Below, piece by piece: positions 10,317-18,454 of a DNA stretch of 64,000 bases. The position numbers were made by a program, and so were the translations under genes. The DNA is taken from the NCBI RefSeq assembly GCF_014324365.1, contig NZ_QEIG01000006.1, positions 1-64,000 on the forward strand, read 5' to 3'. Source of the DNA: Algoriphagus sp. AK58. GTDB taxonomy: Bacteria; Bacteroidota; Bacteroidia; Cytophagales; Cyclobacteriaceae. Position 1 is the stretch's first letter, and every line of letters starts with the position of its first letter. The notes under the pieces were generated by a model. That model did no database searches and was not told the DNA's origin. It saw only the letters and a list, made by a program, of their open reading frames with translations.

Positions 10317-10949
10317 ATGCGATCAATTCTTGTTGTTGATGATCATCCCTTGGTGGGTGATGGGATTGCCATGATGGTAAAAGATATGGAAGACGTGAGT
10401 CTCGCAGCGGTATGCAAAAGTGGTAAAGAAGCCCTTGCCTACCTGGAGAGGCAATCACCTGACTTCATTTTGCTGGACCTCAACCTGCCCGATATCGACG
10501 GACTGGAGCTCTGCGTGAGGATTCGAAAGGACAACAAACTGGTGAAAATCATCGGGCTCACCTCTACCAACGAAGCGGGTATCATCACCCAACTCCTCAG
10601 CAATGGGGCTAATGGCTACTTGCTGAAAAATATGGAGCGGGAGGAATTGATTCAGGCAATGGAAGAGGTGCAGCAGGGTAAGATTTTCCTGAGTAAGGCT
10701 GCCAACCAAAAAATTCTCGAACAATACCAATCCGTGCGGGAAGCTTTACAAAAATTTCCCATGCTCACCCGTAGGGAAAAGGAAATCCTCGTGCTGCTGT
10801 ATGAAGGACACTCAGGCCCTACCATTGCCGATAAGTTGTGTTTGAGTCCCTTCACCATCGAAACCCACCGAAAAAACCTGATGCAAAAACTGGAAGTCAA
10901 CACCACCCAACAGCTGCTCAAAGTAGCCAGAGATAATAAATTAGTATAG
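10317..10949 (+). CDS. NarL/FixJ-family response regulator
   Basis: 210 aa, the usual length of a NarL-type regulator. The receiver domain (1-120) has acidic pocket D8/D9, phosphoacceptor D54 in ILLDLNLPD, T82 and K104. The LuxR-type helix-turn-helix (about 148-207) has the LTRREKEIL entry motif and TIETHRKNLMQKL recognition region. It lies 41 bp downstream of the HisKA_3 kinase on the same strand and is its likely partner. DNA target is not known; the 7-2-7 palindrome at 8100 is a candidate. Confidence 0.93.
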   Translation: MRSILVVDDHPLVGDGIAMMVKDMEDVSLAAVCKSGKEALAYLERQSPDFILLDLNLPDIDGLELCVRIRKDNKLVKIIGLTSTNEAGIITQLLSNGANGYLLKNMEREELIQAMEEVQQGKIFLSKAANQKILEQYQSVREALQKFPMLTRREKEILVLLYEGHSGPTIADKLCLSPFTIETHRKNLMQKLEVNTTQQLLKVARDNKLV

Positions 10950-11267
10950 GAAGTTGAAGTATACATTCCCTTCAGGTGGCTTTCTAATAACCATATATTG
11001 CGAATTCTTTTCCAAGCCTTTCATCCAAAGGGCATACTCTTATTCCTGGCCAACAGGCTAAAGACTTGGACAAACCCATGCCTCTCTTCTGACGCCGCGG
11101 TGAGGCTTAATCTGATAAGGGATTAGATGGCTGTTTGCAGACTTACGAACGTAGGGGGCAGAGAATTTTAAATTCCTGAACAGGGCTTCAGGATTGAAAA
11201 TCCTGAAGAGTAGATATAGAGGTGTTCTCTGCGCCTCCAGAGGTAATAACTATTTCTGTGACAGAAG
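10950..11267. other. intergenic spacer with one palindromic repeat
   Basis: 318 bp between the response regulator and the convergent CrtO-like gene. No plausible ORF is seen. The only structure noticed is the dispersed hairpin repeat at 11170-11210. Confidence 0.6.
11170..11210 (+). repeat. dispersed palindromic repeat, copy 1
   Basis: AAATTCCTGAACAGGG followed by the hairpin CTTCAGGATT-gaa-AATCCTGAAG (stem 11186-11195 / 11199-11208) and AG. The same layout recurs at 11834, 15805 and 15900. Confidence 0.7.
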
Positions 11268-11741
11268 CTACCGAAGTTTTTGGCCTTTCAGCAGTTGGTC
11301 GATTCGCCTTTTGTTTTCTTGCTGGAGGAGGGAGGGATAGCCGTTGAGCAAGGTATTTGGGATCATCATAGCAAGCCCAAAAATGAGGCTCACATTATAA
11401 CTCTGATAGACAGCAGCACCGGTCACAAACACAAATCCGATCAAGTGACTGACCTCAGCGAGGGTCATTTGATGGCGGATCGAGGCCAGATCGGTTTGCT
11501 TGCCTTCCACCTTGATGGCCTGATTCAAGAATCTGAAAAAGCTGTTTTTCACGAGCCATTTAAAATGCCAGATCCCAAGGGCTTTGTTTAGTGTTTTGCT
11601 TGGGATGAAATTCAGGTGCGAGAGCTTCTCGTAGTAGCTTGTTTTTAGCAAAAGCGCATTACCGATGATGCCAACCATCCAGGAGACGATGGATAGGGAG
11701 AGTCCAAAGGCGAAGCCCGTCAGGAGATGATTCGTAACCAT
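11268..11741 (-). CDS. small integral membrane protein, CrtO-like acyltransferase family
   Basis: 157 aa with an N-terminal membrane helix (8-32) and two further helices around 95-130. Motifs seen include SHLNFIPSK, an internal RHQMTLAEVSHLIGF segment, and a C-terminal NTLLNGYPSLLQQENKRRI. The N-x(2,3)-N-x-YP-x-LLQ-x-x-N-(K/R)-R signature matches what I recall of glycosyl-4,4'-diaponeurosporenoate acyltransferase (CrtO)-like proteins. No carotenoid gene is nearby, so the substrate is unknown and the family name rests on motif memory. It stands alone, convergent with the response regulator. Confidence 0.55.
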   Translation of the reverse strand: MVTNHLLTGFAFGLSLSIVSWMVGIIGNALLLKTSYYEKLSHLNFIPSKTLNKALGIWHFKWLVKNSFFRFLNQAIKVEGKQTDLASIRHQMTLAEVSHLIGFVFVTGAAVYQSYNVSLIFGLAMMIPNTLLNGYPSLLQQENKRRIDQLLKGQKLR

Positions 11742-11833
11742 GTGTAAAAAGTGTCTAGGAGGTTCAAATTTAGTCTAATCTGGGAATTGAATATGCTAGG
11801 GAAGGACTTTGGCTGGAATACATAGAAATTGAA

Positions 11834-11873
11834 AATTTCCGAACATAGCTTCAGGATTGAAAATTCTGAAGAA
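11834..11873 (+). repeat. dispersed palindromic repeat, copy 2
   Basis: Hairpin CTTCAGGATT-gaa-AATTCTGAAG (11849-11871) preceded by AATTTCCGAACATAG. It has the same layout as the copy at 11170 with one unpaired or wobble change in the right arm. Confidence 0.65.
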
Positions 11874-11987
11874 CCAAGTGATGCGGATGGAAACTAGGGT
11901 AGGTTGACTTTCTATAGAAAATAAGGTCGATTGGTATTCTCCTTTCAGCCGAGTACTTAATCCACTGCCCAAGTGGGGTTGGACGCG

Positions 11988-12983
11988 TCATTTGGAGATT
12001 GACTTTAGGAATTTCACAGACCTGTCCAGTGCGAGTTTTCCGGATTCATCAAGTTTAAACTGATATTCATGTCCCAGTGGAGGTTCCTGATTTTTTGGGA
12101 AAAATAAAGTGTCTATCGATACTCCCAGGGCGGAAAGTCGTTCTGTCAAAAGTTTGGATTGGGGCAGAAGAGGATCATTGTTTCCGGCTGAAATAAAGGT
12201 GGGCGGAAATGCTTCAGTGAGAAAGTTGGTGACCGATGCGGTTTTGGCGTACGCATGATTGGAAATATCCTTCGTATCGAAATAGGCCCACATGACCGTT
12301 TTGAGAAAGGACCCGAAGGCACCTTCAGTGTTTAAGTTATCCGTTTCATAGATCCCACAGTATAAAAGCAAACCTTTGAGTTGATGGGCTTGCAGGCCTG
12401 GATTTACTTTGGTCAGTTGGGAATAGGATGGGCTGGTGATGACATTGGCCGCCGCGGCCGAAATCATGGAGCCGCCTGAATCTCCCGCCAAAACAAAAAA
12501 AGCCGTGTCGGCATGAAATGTTTCGGGATGGGAAGAAATGAACGCCAATGCTTTATTGAGCTGTTGAATAGGAGTGGGATATTTTGCTTCAGGGGCGATG
12601 GTGTAATCTATTGAGACGGTCAAAAAACCCTTAGAGGCAAGAATCTTACAGTAGTTGCTTAGTTGGGTTTTGTCACCTGAAATCAATCCTCCTCCATGCG
12701 TCCACACGATGACAGGAAGGGATCCTTTTTCTTGGACAGAATCGGGATGGAAGTAGGCATCCAGGAAAGCATCCGGATCGTTTTCGTCATAGGGTATGTT
12801 GCTAAGGGTTTTAATTCCTTCAGGTACATGCTGCTCCAATTCTTCATTTACCCGTACTGCCTCTTGATTAAAGGCATATCGGATGATCCAGACTGATGGA
12901 TAAGGGGAAAGTTTGAATCCAAGAAAAAGCAGCAGGCCTAAAGTGAGGATTGAAATCAAAAGTGTTTTTACGATTTTTTTCAT
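11988..12983 (-). CDS. membrane-anchored alpha/beta hydrolase (HSL-type esterase)
   Basis: 331 aa with an N-terminal hydrophobic anchor or signal (8-24). The oxyanion-hole motif HGGG (96-99) and the nucleophile motif GDSGG (catalytic Ser169) are both present. The likely acid is in GNNDPLLPQ and the likely base His in GHEYQF near the C-terminus. This is the hormone-sensitive-lipase/carboxylesterase arrangement, so it probably hydrolyses short acyl esters in the periplasm or at the inner membrane. The substrate cannot be told from sequence. No operon partner: map is 182 bp upstream on the same strand. Confidence 0.8.
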   Translation of the reverse strand: MKKIVKTLLISILTLGLLLFLGFKLSPYPSVWIIRYAFNQEAVRVNEELEQHVPEGIKTLSNIPYDENDPDAFLDAYFHPDSVQEKGSLPVIVWTHGGGLISGDKTQLSNYCKILASKGFLTVSIDYTIAPEAKYPTPIQQLNKALAFISSHPETFHADTAFFVLAGDSGGSMISAAAANVITSPSYSQLTKVNPGLQAHQLKGLLLYCGIYETDNLNTEGAFGSFLKTVMWAYFDTKDISNHAYAKTASVTNFLTEAFPPTFISAGNNDPLLPQSKLLTERLSALGVSIDTLFFPKNQEPPLGHEYQFKLDESGKLALDRSVKFLKSISK

Positions 12984-13165
12984 CTCTAAAAATTTAAGTG
13001 ATAATCCTTGCTATAACCTAAATATAGTAAGTCGGCTAAAGATATACGCAGCAAACTCTAACAAAATCCCAGGGATGGGAAAGGGAAAGAGGAGAATTCC
13101 GATGAGGCTGGAAAAGGGAAGAGTCGAGAATAGGTAGGGGTTGCGAATCGTAAGGATTCGAATTT

Positions 13166-13930
13166 TCAGGTCCAGATCTCGTTCTTTTCAGTTAGGATCA
13201 TCGGCTTGTCGTCAGTGATCACCAGGGTATGCTCGTGTTGAGCCATAAATCCACCTTTATTTCCGACAAGCGTCCATCCATCTTTGTGGTGGACTGCATA
13301 GGTGGAGTGGGTGGATATAAACGTTTCAATGGCTACCACGGAATTTTTCCGAAATCGTCTCTGGTCAAAGGGATTTTTGTAGTTAAGCAATTCGTCGGGC
13401 TGCTCGTGCAAGCCCCTACCGATCCCGTGTCCTCCCAGATTTTTGATTACTTTATAGCCCAGTCTTTTTGCCTCGGTTTCCATCAGGTGTCCGATCTCTG
13501 CTATTTTCACTCCCCCTTTGACCTGATCCAGCGCTTTTTTCAGAACGGTCCTTGAGGCATCCACGAGGGCTTGGTGTCCATGTCTATCCTCTCCAATCAC
13601 AAAAGAGGCCCCATTATCTGACCAAAATCCGTGAAGTTCGGCCGAAACATCAATATTGATCAGGTCTCCCTCTTGGAGGATTCGATTGGGGGAAGGGATG
13701 CCGTGGCAAAATTCCTTATCCACGCTGATGCAGGTCCAACCGGGAAATTTATAGGTCTTATGAGGTGCGGAGTTTGCTCCAAAATCTTTCAAAATCCCTG
13801 CTCCAAAATCATCCAACTCTTTGGTGGACATGCCGGGGCGGGCATAGCCCTTCATTTCTTTCAGGGTGTAGGCGACCACATCGCTTACTTTTTTCATTCC
13901 GTTGAGATCGGCTTCGCTGGTTATGGACAT
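13166..13930 (-). CDS. map: type I methionine aminopeptidase
   Basis: 254 aa. Removes the N-terminal Met from nascent proteins in the cytoplasm. All five metal ligands are in place: D94, D105, H168, E202 and E233, plus the substrate-contacting H76. Each is offset by -3 from the E. coli enzyme (D97, D108, H171, E204, E235, H79). The length fits type I enzymes without an extension. ATG 13930 gives the canonical N-terminus. In many genomes map sits in the ribosomal/secY cluster; here it stands alone, so this may be a second copy. Confidence 0.95.
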   Translation of the reverse strand: MSITSEADLNGMKKVSDVVAYTLKEMKGYARPGMSTKELDDFGAGILKDFGANSAPHKTYKFPGWTCISVDKEFCHGIPSPNRILQEGDLINIDVSAELHGFWSDNGASFVIGEDRHGHQALVDASRTVLKKALDQVKGGVKIAEIGHLMETEAKRLGYKVIKNLGGHGIGRGLHEQPDELLNYKNPFDQRRFRKNSVVAIETFISTHSTYAVHHKDGWTLVGNKGGFMAQHEHTLVITDDKPMILTEKNEIWT

Positions 13931-14264
13931 GGTAGTTTTTGTTGGTTTAAGTCGTAGAGTTTTTGTTCCCGAAGCTATTATCTTTTCGAATTCCTATTTG
14001 GATGCCTCGCGAAACAGATTTTGGGTATTTTTGAATTAGTCTGGGTAGTTGATCTGATTTTTTGGGGACCTGAGGTTTTAACTTTTAGGCTTAGGCTCAG
14101 GTTCCTTTTTCTTCCAGATGGGAGGAGTAAAACGTTCTGGTATCCGGTTCATGTGGTTGAAAAATCAGGGTTTAAAAATATGCGTGCGGAAAAACCCGCT
14201 TGCAGAATTAAAATAAGCAGGAATTTTTATTTACTAAAGAGCTAAGGTTATTTTTCAAAAAACC
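13931..14264. other. intergenic spacer
   Basis: 334 bp upstream of map. An ORF on the plus strand (14021-14245) has no recognisable features and is rejected. The only structure seen is the hairpin at 14240-14270. Confidence 0.5.
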
Positions 14265-14276
14265 TCAGCTTTTTTG
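14240..14276. terminator. putative terminator hairpin
   Basis: AGCTAAGGTT pairs with AACCTCAGCT (one A-C mismatch) across an A/T-rich loop and is followed by a T run on the plus strand. It overlaps the last codons of the 61-aa gene on the minus strand. Confidence 0.4.
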
Positions 14277-14450
14277 TTTCCGGTCTTTGAGGATCAGATA
14301 GACCGATGCGACAAAGACCACAAAATAGACCGCCGTGAGTGCCGGTTCTTGGACGGTAAGGGTGGATAGCTCTACATTTTTGAAAAATGCCCCGCCAACG
14401 ATCAGGGCAATGATGAGAAGGAAGAAGTTGATGCCTTTTTTGGATTCCAT
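14265..14450 (-). CDS. small two-helix membrane protein, function unknown
   Basis: 61 aa starting MESKKGINFFLLIIALIVGG. Two hydrophobic helices (about 8-22 and 38-54) are separated by a short loop, and the protein ends in a basic tail (KDRKQKS). ATG start; no recognised family. The composition and charge pattern look like a genuine small membrane protein, but there is no context supporting a role. Confidence 0.55.
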   Translation of the reverse strand: MESKKGINFFLLIIALIVGGAFFKNVELSTLTVQEPALTAVYFVVFVASVYLILKDRKQKS

Positions 14451-14691
14451 AGGAATAGGGTTTGTCTGGATGTCGGATTGGATTTTACTTTAGTCCTGCC
14501 AAAGTTCTAGGGGAGAGGACTAAGAATCCAAGGGGAACAAAGCGTCCAGGTAGAAATTTAGGTTTTTCTGGCAGACTTTTCCAAATAGCTAACCTTTGGA
14601 AATTTTCGGATGACTTCTCTCCATCTGCTTTGCCCAACCTTTGGTTGTCAGCACTGAGTTGAAAAGCAGCCTAAAGTCGTGGGCGCGTGGG

Positions 14692-15465
14692 TCAGGTAGT
14701 AAGTTTGGTAAATAGCGCGATCACTACCATCAATACCAAAAGGATCAGGATGATAAGGTGGTAATGAAGCAGGGTTAAGCCTATTTTTTTCCAAGCGGAT
14801 AGGGTATGGAAAAACCGGTCGTAGGTCCAGAAGGTAAGGATGATCCCCAGGAATACCTTCAGCAAGTCGATCGTGTCGATGAGTGACTGGTTTTCACTAA
14901 AAGAAGTGAGTATAAGAACCAACAGGTAAAACACCGTCCTCAGTCCAGCCAAATAGGAATTGAGAACCAGGTGCTGAAAGTAATTGTAGCCTTGACGGTA
15001 AAAACAAAGAAAGGAAGCCAATGAAATCAGCGGAATGATCAGCAAGGAGGTGTACGCATAGTGGCTGGTCATCCAAAGAAATATATCCCCAATCACACCC
15101 AAGTCGCTTTTTTCTGCTTCATCAGAAGTACCGTTGTAAAAGCCCTCCAAAAAGTCCGTCAGAAAATTGGACCTGTCGGTTAGTTCCGTGATCAAAGCAT
15201 AGATCGTAGAGAGTACCAATACGTAGGCAAAGGGTTTGAAGTGCTTGACTCGCTTGCCCATAAGGTAATCCCGGATGGTCTTTCCCGGGCGAAGGAGGAG
15301 TTCCCGGGTGGTGTAAAAAAATCCCTTGTCGAGCTGGATGAGGCTGACCTGCAATTCGAGGATTGTATTTTGAAAATTGATCTCCAGGGTATTGGCTGTC
15401 TGCCCGCACTGGTTGCAGAAATTCCATTTAAATCGGTGCCCACAGTTTTTACAGGTATGGCTCAT
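14692..15465 (-). CDS. DUF3667 zinc-ribbon membrane protein
   Basis: 257 aa. The N-terminus has a CxxC-x8-CxxC zinc ribbon (C5, C8, C17, C20: CKNCGHRFKWNFCNQCGQ). It is followed by the conserved cytoplasmic segment with FFYTTRELLLRPGKTIRDYL and then four or five membrane helices (about 80-100, 125-150, 160-185, 195-220, 228-250). This matches DUF3667, a Bacteroidota family of unknown function. Single gene; no informative neighbours. Confidence 0.85.
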   Translation of the reverse strand: MSHTCKNCGHRFKWNFCNQCGQTANTLEINFQNTILELQVSLIQLDKGFFYTTRELLLRPGKTIRDYLMGKRVKHFKPFAYVLVLSTIYALITELTDRSNFLTDFLEGFYNGTSDEAEKSDLGVIGDIFLWMTSHYAYTSLLIIPLISLASFLCFYRQGYNYFQHLVLNSYLAGLRTVFYLLVLILTSFSENQSLIDTIDLLKVFLGIILTFWTYDRFFHTLSAWKKIGLTLLHYHLIILILLVLMVVIALFTKLTT

Positions 15466-15804
15466 GTCGCTTTATGTAAAAAGGTTATTTGGTGATAGTG
15501 GAGGCAAACCCTGAAGAACGGATAGACTATAGTTGGTTTCATACGCAAAAACTTTGGCTTAAAAATGAGCCTTTAAACTCCCCGAAAATAGGTAAAGTGA
15601 AGGTTCCAATCCTCCTCCTAGGACATAATTCTACAAGGAATGTGGTGGGCCTTTTCAAATAATTGTGCTCTTTATGAGGGGTTGAAAACCTCCTGTCGGG
15701 GCTTCTGAATTCCCAATCCCCAAGAACAGCTAGAGACATCAATTTCAGAAACTATTCCACAGCTACAGACTCTGGAAAAGCAGGCTGGTGTTAGTGTGAG
15801 TTAC

Positions 15805-15844
15805 AAATTCCCAAGTATAGCTTCAGGATTAGAAATCCTGAAGA
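15805..15844 (+). repeat. dispersed palindromic repeat, copy 3
   Basis: AAATTCCCAAGTATAG followed by hairpin CTTCAGGATT-aga-AATCCTGAAG (15821-15830 / 15834-15843). Confidence 0.7.
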
Positions 15845-15899
15845 ACGAAAAAATTCTTTACGTCTTAGGAAGAAATCAACTTCGTTTACTGGGTAATTC

Positions 15900-15940
15900 A
15901 AATTCCCGGATAAGGCTTCCCGATTACAAATCGGGAAGAG
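15900..15940 (+). repeat. dispersed palindromic repeat, copy 4 (compensated stem)
   Basis: AAATTCCCGGATAAGG followed by hairpin CTTCCCGATT-aca-AATCGGGAAG (15915-15924 / 15928-15937). Relative to the other copies, bases in both arms changed together (AGG to CCC, CCT to GGG), preserving the pairing. Confidence 0.7.
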
Positions 15941-16008
15941 CGGCCATCGGAACAAAAAAAGTTTAGACAAATTTTCAAACTTTTTGTCTTGCGTATTGTC
16001 CTTAGGAC

Positions 16009-16419
16009 ATGAAAAAAAATTATCCCGACTGGATGGCTACCTGCCTCCGACTGGCAGCGGTTTACAATATACTTTGGGGAGCATGGGTGGTGATTTGGCC
16101 CCATACTTTTTTCGAATGGACGGGAATGGCTCCACTCCAACATCCCAGCATTTGGCAAGGTACCGGAATGATTGTCGGCGTGTACGGCCTAGGCTATTGG
16201 TGGGCCAGCTATAATCCGCTGAAGCACTGGCCTATTGTGGCGGTCGGTTTTCTGGGAAAAATCTTCGGCCCTTTAGGATTCCTGTTTAATTACCTTGTCC
16301 TTAAGGAAATCCCCTTTGAGTTCAGCTATACCCTTTATACCAATGACCTGATTTGGTGGGTTCCTTTTTTCCTGATCCTCAAGAGAGTGTACACCGAGAC
16401 CCAATGGCAACTCCGGTAA
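16009..16419 (+). CDS. small four-helix integral membrane protein
   Basis: 136 aa. Four hydrophobic helices at about 10-30, 47-65, 72-92 and 105-125, rich in Trp/Gly (AAVYNILWGAWVVIWP, GMIVGVYGLGYWWA, GFLGKIFGPLGFLF, NDLIWWVPFFLIL). Similar proteins in Bacteroidota are annotated inconsistently. I do not recognise a tested function. It starts at ATG 16009, just after a spacer with two palindromic repeats. A second small membrane protein lies 228 bp downstream in the same direction. Confidence 0.7.
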   Translation: MKKNYPDWMATCLRLAAVYNILWGAWVVIWPHTFFEWTGMAPLQHPSIWQGTGMIVGVYGLGYWWASYNPLKHWPIVAVGFLGKIFGPLGFLFNYLVLKEIPFEFSYTLYTNDLIWWVPFFLILKRVYTETQWQLR

Positions 16420-16478
16420 TTTATTTTTGTGTATTAGCTATTCTGATGGTAAACTTCTATTTCTCTGATTTTGGGCTG

Positions 16479-16504
16479 GAAGACCGAAGACCGGAGACCG
16501 AAGA
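16479..16504. repeat. 3.7 copies of a 7-bp repeat (GAAGACC)
   Basis: GAAGACC-GAAGACC-GGAGACC-GAAGA in the short spacer between two membrane-protein genes. It is outside any CDS. Confidence 0.55.
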
Positions 16505-16647
16505 TTTCCAAAAGCATGGTATTTAATTGGTCTTTTACCTTTTGAAATGCTATCTGCTGGATACTCTAGCTTTTAATTTGAGTGAATTAATGAATTTAAG
16601 TTTCAAAGTTTGGGCAAGTAGCTCGGGATTTCTAACCAAAAAAACAG

Positions 16648-17058
16648 ATGACTGTGGATGCGATTCGTCTCTCGGTAGACACCGGGCTTTTCGTTTTGGT
16701 GTGGCTGGTGCAGGTGATTATTTATCCTTCCTTTGATCAGATCGCCAAGGAAAAACTCAACACCTGGCACCGGCTGTACACCCAGAAGATTCTCTACTTC
16801 GTGGGACCGATGATGTTTGTTCAGTCAGGCATGATTGCTTGGCAAATATTGGGTGATCCACTCATTTACCTCGCGGACGGATTGCTTTTAGCTGGGATTT
16901 GGATCAATACTTTTCTCATCGCCATACCTATTCACGAGGCCATAGATCGAGAGAAAAGCCTGAAAGGCCATCTTACCAAACTCCTCCGAGTCAATCGCTG
17001 GCGCAGCTGGATGTGGACGGGTTTATTTCTGATTTCTTTGGGGAGGGTACTTTTGTGA
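16648..17058 (+). CDS. small four-helix membrane protein, unknown
   Basis: 136 aa starting MTVDAIRLSVDTGLFVLVWL. Four membrane helices at about 8-27, 48-68, 72-94 and 118-135. A conserved-looking WHRLYTQK sequence precedes helix 2 and the basic RVNRWRSWMW precedes helix 4. No family is confidently recognised. It could be cotranscribed with the 136-aa membrane protein upstream, but a 228-bp gap with a small repeat separates them. Confidence 0.65.
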   Translation: MTVDAIRLSVDTGLFVLVWLVQVIIYPSFDQIAKEKLNTWHRLYTQKILYFVGPMMFVQSGMIAWQILGDPLIYLADGLLLAGIWINTFLIAIPIHEAIDREKSLKGHLTKLLRVNRWRSWMWTGLFLISLGRVLL

Positions 17059-17365
17059 TCCTTTTTGATTGACTCAGGATTTAAAGTTCTAAGAAACTGA
17101 AGGGTAAGTTGCTTCCTTGAGTTTGTTTGGACTTGGATTGGAGGAGAGTGGTACTACCGAAAGGAGTGGTTAATATTTTCAAATTTTGGAACTTTGGAAA
17201 AATTAAGTATCTCTGTGTGCTGTGGTGTATTTTTTGGTATACTTTGAATTGCGCAGCCTGAAGCCCGCCTCCCGGAAGGCAGGTCTGCAAACAAAAAAGC
17301 ACAAGTTGAAAGACTTGCGCTAGTGGAGTTCTCTTCTTATGCTCTCTGCGACTTTGCGGTGAATT
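17059..17365. other. repeat-bearing spacer, no gene seen
   Basis: 307 bp between convergent genes. It holds a short GC-rich hairpin near 17260-17285 and the repeat CTCTGCGACTTTGCGGTGA at 17344-17362, which recurs at 18417-18435. The frame at 17081-17302 (minus) crosses this repeat DNA and is rejected. Confidence 0.55.
17344..17362 (+). repeat. dispersed direct repeat, copy 1
   Basis: CTCTGCGACTTTGCGGTGA, 18/19 identical to 18417-18435 and in the same orientation. It abuts the 3' end of the dioxygenase gene. Confidence 0.65.
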
Positions 17366-18190
17366 TTAACCGATTTTGACTGAGGTCATCGTCAGGGATC
17401 CCGCCAGGGCTTGGTCATTAAACAGGCTCACCGATTCATCCCCTTCTTTCAAAGCCAAGGAATACAGCAAGGGCAGGTAATGCTCGGGTGTAGGTATTGC
17501 CAAGTCCCAGGCTCTTCCCTGAGAGCGGAAATTGATCAGGGACTGATGGTCGCCGCTAAGGATGCTTGCTTTCATCTGTTCACGCGCCTCCAGCGCCCAG
17601 TCAAATCCGAAGGTCTCGTGGAGCCGTCTCCATTCCACCATGCGTAGGTTGTGGACCATATTGCCGCTGCCGATGATCAGCACGCCTTTTTCCCTCAGGG
17701 ACTTAATCTCTCTCGCCAGTTCATAGTGGTACTGGGCGGGCTTGCTGTAGTCGATACTCATTTGGATCACGGGGATGTTAGCCGCCGGATACAAGTGTTT
17801 GATCACACTCCAGGCGCCATGGTCGAGGCCCCACTTGTCATCCAAGTGTACCTCCGTCTGGGTGATCAGGGCTTGGGTTTCCCTTGCCAACTCCGGGCTC
17901 CCGGGTGCAGGGTATTGCACCTCAAAGAGCGCCTTGGGGAAACCTCCAAAGTCATGGATCGTGGGCGGATGGGCCATGGCAGTAACGAAAGTCCCCTTGG
18001 TCTCCCAATGCGCCGAAATGCACAGGATCGCCTGAGGGGTAGGGATGTCCTGGGCCACCTTTCTGAATCCTGCCACAAATTCATTTTCCTCGATGGCATT
18101 CATCGGGCTGCCGTGTCCCAGAAAAAGGACCGGCATCTTTTGGGTTTTCCCCAAAGGAGCAGTCAGGTTGGAGAGCTCTTGAAGTTTCAT
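17366..18190 (-). CDS. ygiD: 4,5-DOPA-extradiol-dioxygenase-type (YgiD/LigB) protein
   Basis: 274 aa, class III extradiol ring-cleavage dioxygenase fold. Conserved residues seen are H26 in LGHGSPMNA, H61 in ISAHWET, H124 in LDHGAW, H180 in GNMVHNL and H237 in PEHYLPLL. This is the set of conserved His residues known for E. coli YgiD and plant DODA. The family cleaves catechols such as L-DOPA in the cytoplasm; the physiological substrate in bacteria is uncertain. Single gene, with copies of the same short repeat on both sides. Confidence 0.88.
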   Translation of the reverse strand: MKLQELSNLTAPLGKTQKMPVLFLGHGSPMNAIEENEFVAGFRKVAQDIPTPQAILCISAHWETKGTFVTAMAHPPTIHDFGGFPKALFEVQYPAPGSPELARETQALITQTEVHLDDKWGLDHGAWSVIKHLYPAANIPVIQMSIDYSKPAQYHYELAREIKSLREKGVLIIGSGNMVHNLRMVEWRRLHETFGFDWALEAREQMKASILSGDHQSLINFRSQGRAWDLAIPTPEHYLPLLYSLALKEGDESVSLFNDQALAGSLTMTSVKIG

Positions 18191-18454
18191 ACCGGCTAAG
18201 GTTTAAAGGGGATAGTATTCCTGGCTAGAAAGTAAATCAAAACCGAATGAAAAATGGTTCAAACGCACCGGTTTGGTTTTGAAGGTGAATTTTTTGATTG
18301 CACAGCAGACCTGCCTGCTACAGGCAGGGACGCAGAGAACGCGAAGAAAAGGTGAGTTTTAATTCCAAATTCTAGATTGAAAGGGAATAATTAGAAAAGT
18401 TAAAAATCTTTGTGTCCTCTGCGACTCTGCGGTGAGTCATTTAGGTAATAGAGC
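18191..18454. other. repeat-bearing spacer upstream of ygiD
   Basis: 264 bp with the hairpin CCTGCCTG-cta-CAGGCAGG near 18310-18328, a 'gacgcagagaacgcgaag' segment, and the repeat CTCTGCGACTCTGCGGTGA at 18417-18435. It resembles dispersed intergenic repeats; no gene seen. Confidence 0.5.
18417..18435 (+). repeat. dispersed direct repeat, copy 2
   Basis: CTCTGCGACTCTGCGGTGA; see the copy at 17344. Confidence 0.65.

Larger units (their letters stand above)
15466..16008. other. long spacer holding two palindromic repeats
   Basis: 543 bp between divergent genes. Two copies of the dispersed hairpin repeat lie at 15805-15844 and 15900-15940. The reading frames present (15539-15742 and 15898-16158, minus) run through repeat or low-information sequence and look non-coding. 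Confidence 0.6.

Noticed and set aside
15539..15742. 67-codon frame in the 543-bp spacer
   Set aside because: No hydrophobic or domain pattern, and neighbouring DNA is repeat-rich.
17081..17302. 73-codon frame next to ygiD
   Set aside because: Runs through a dispersed repeat; no supporting features.
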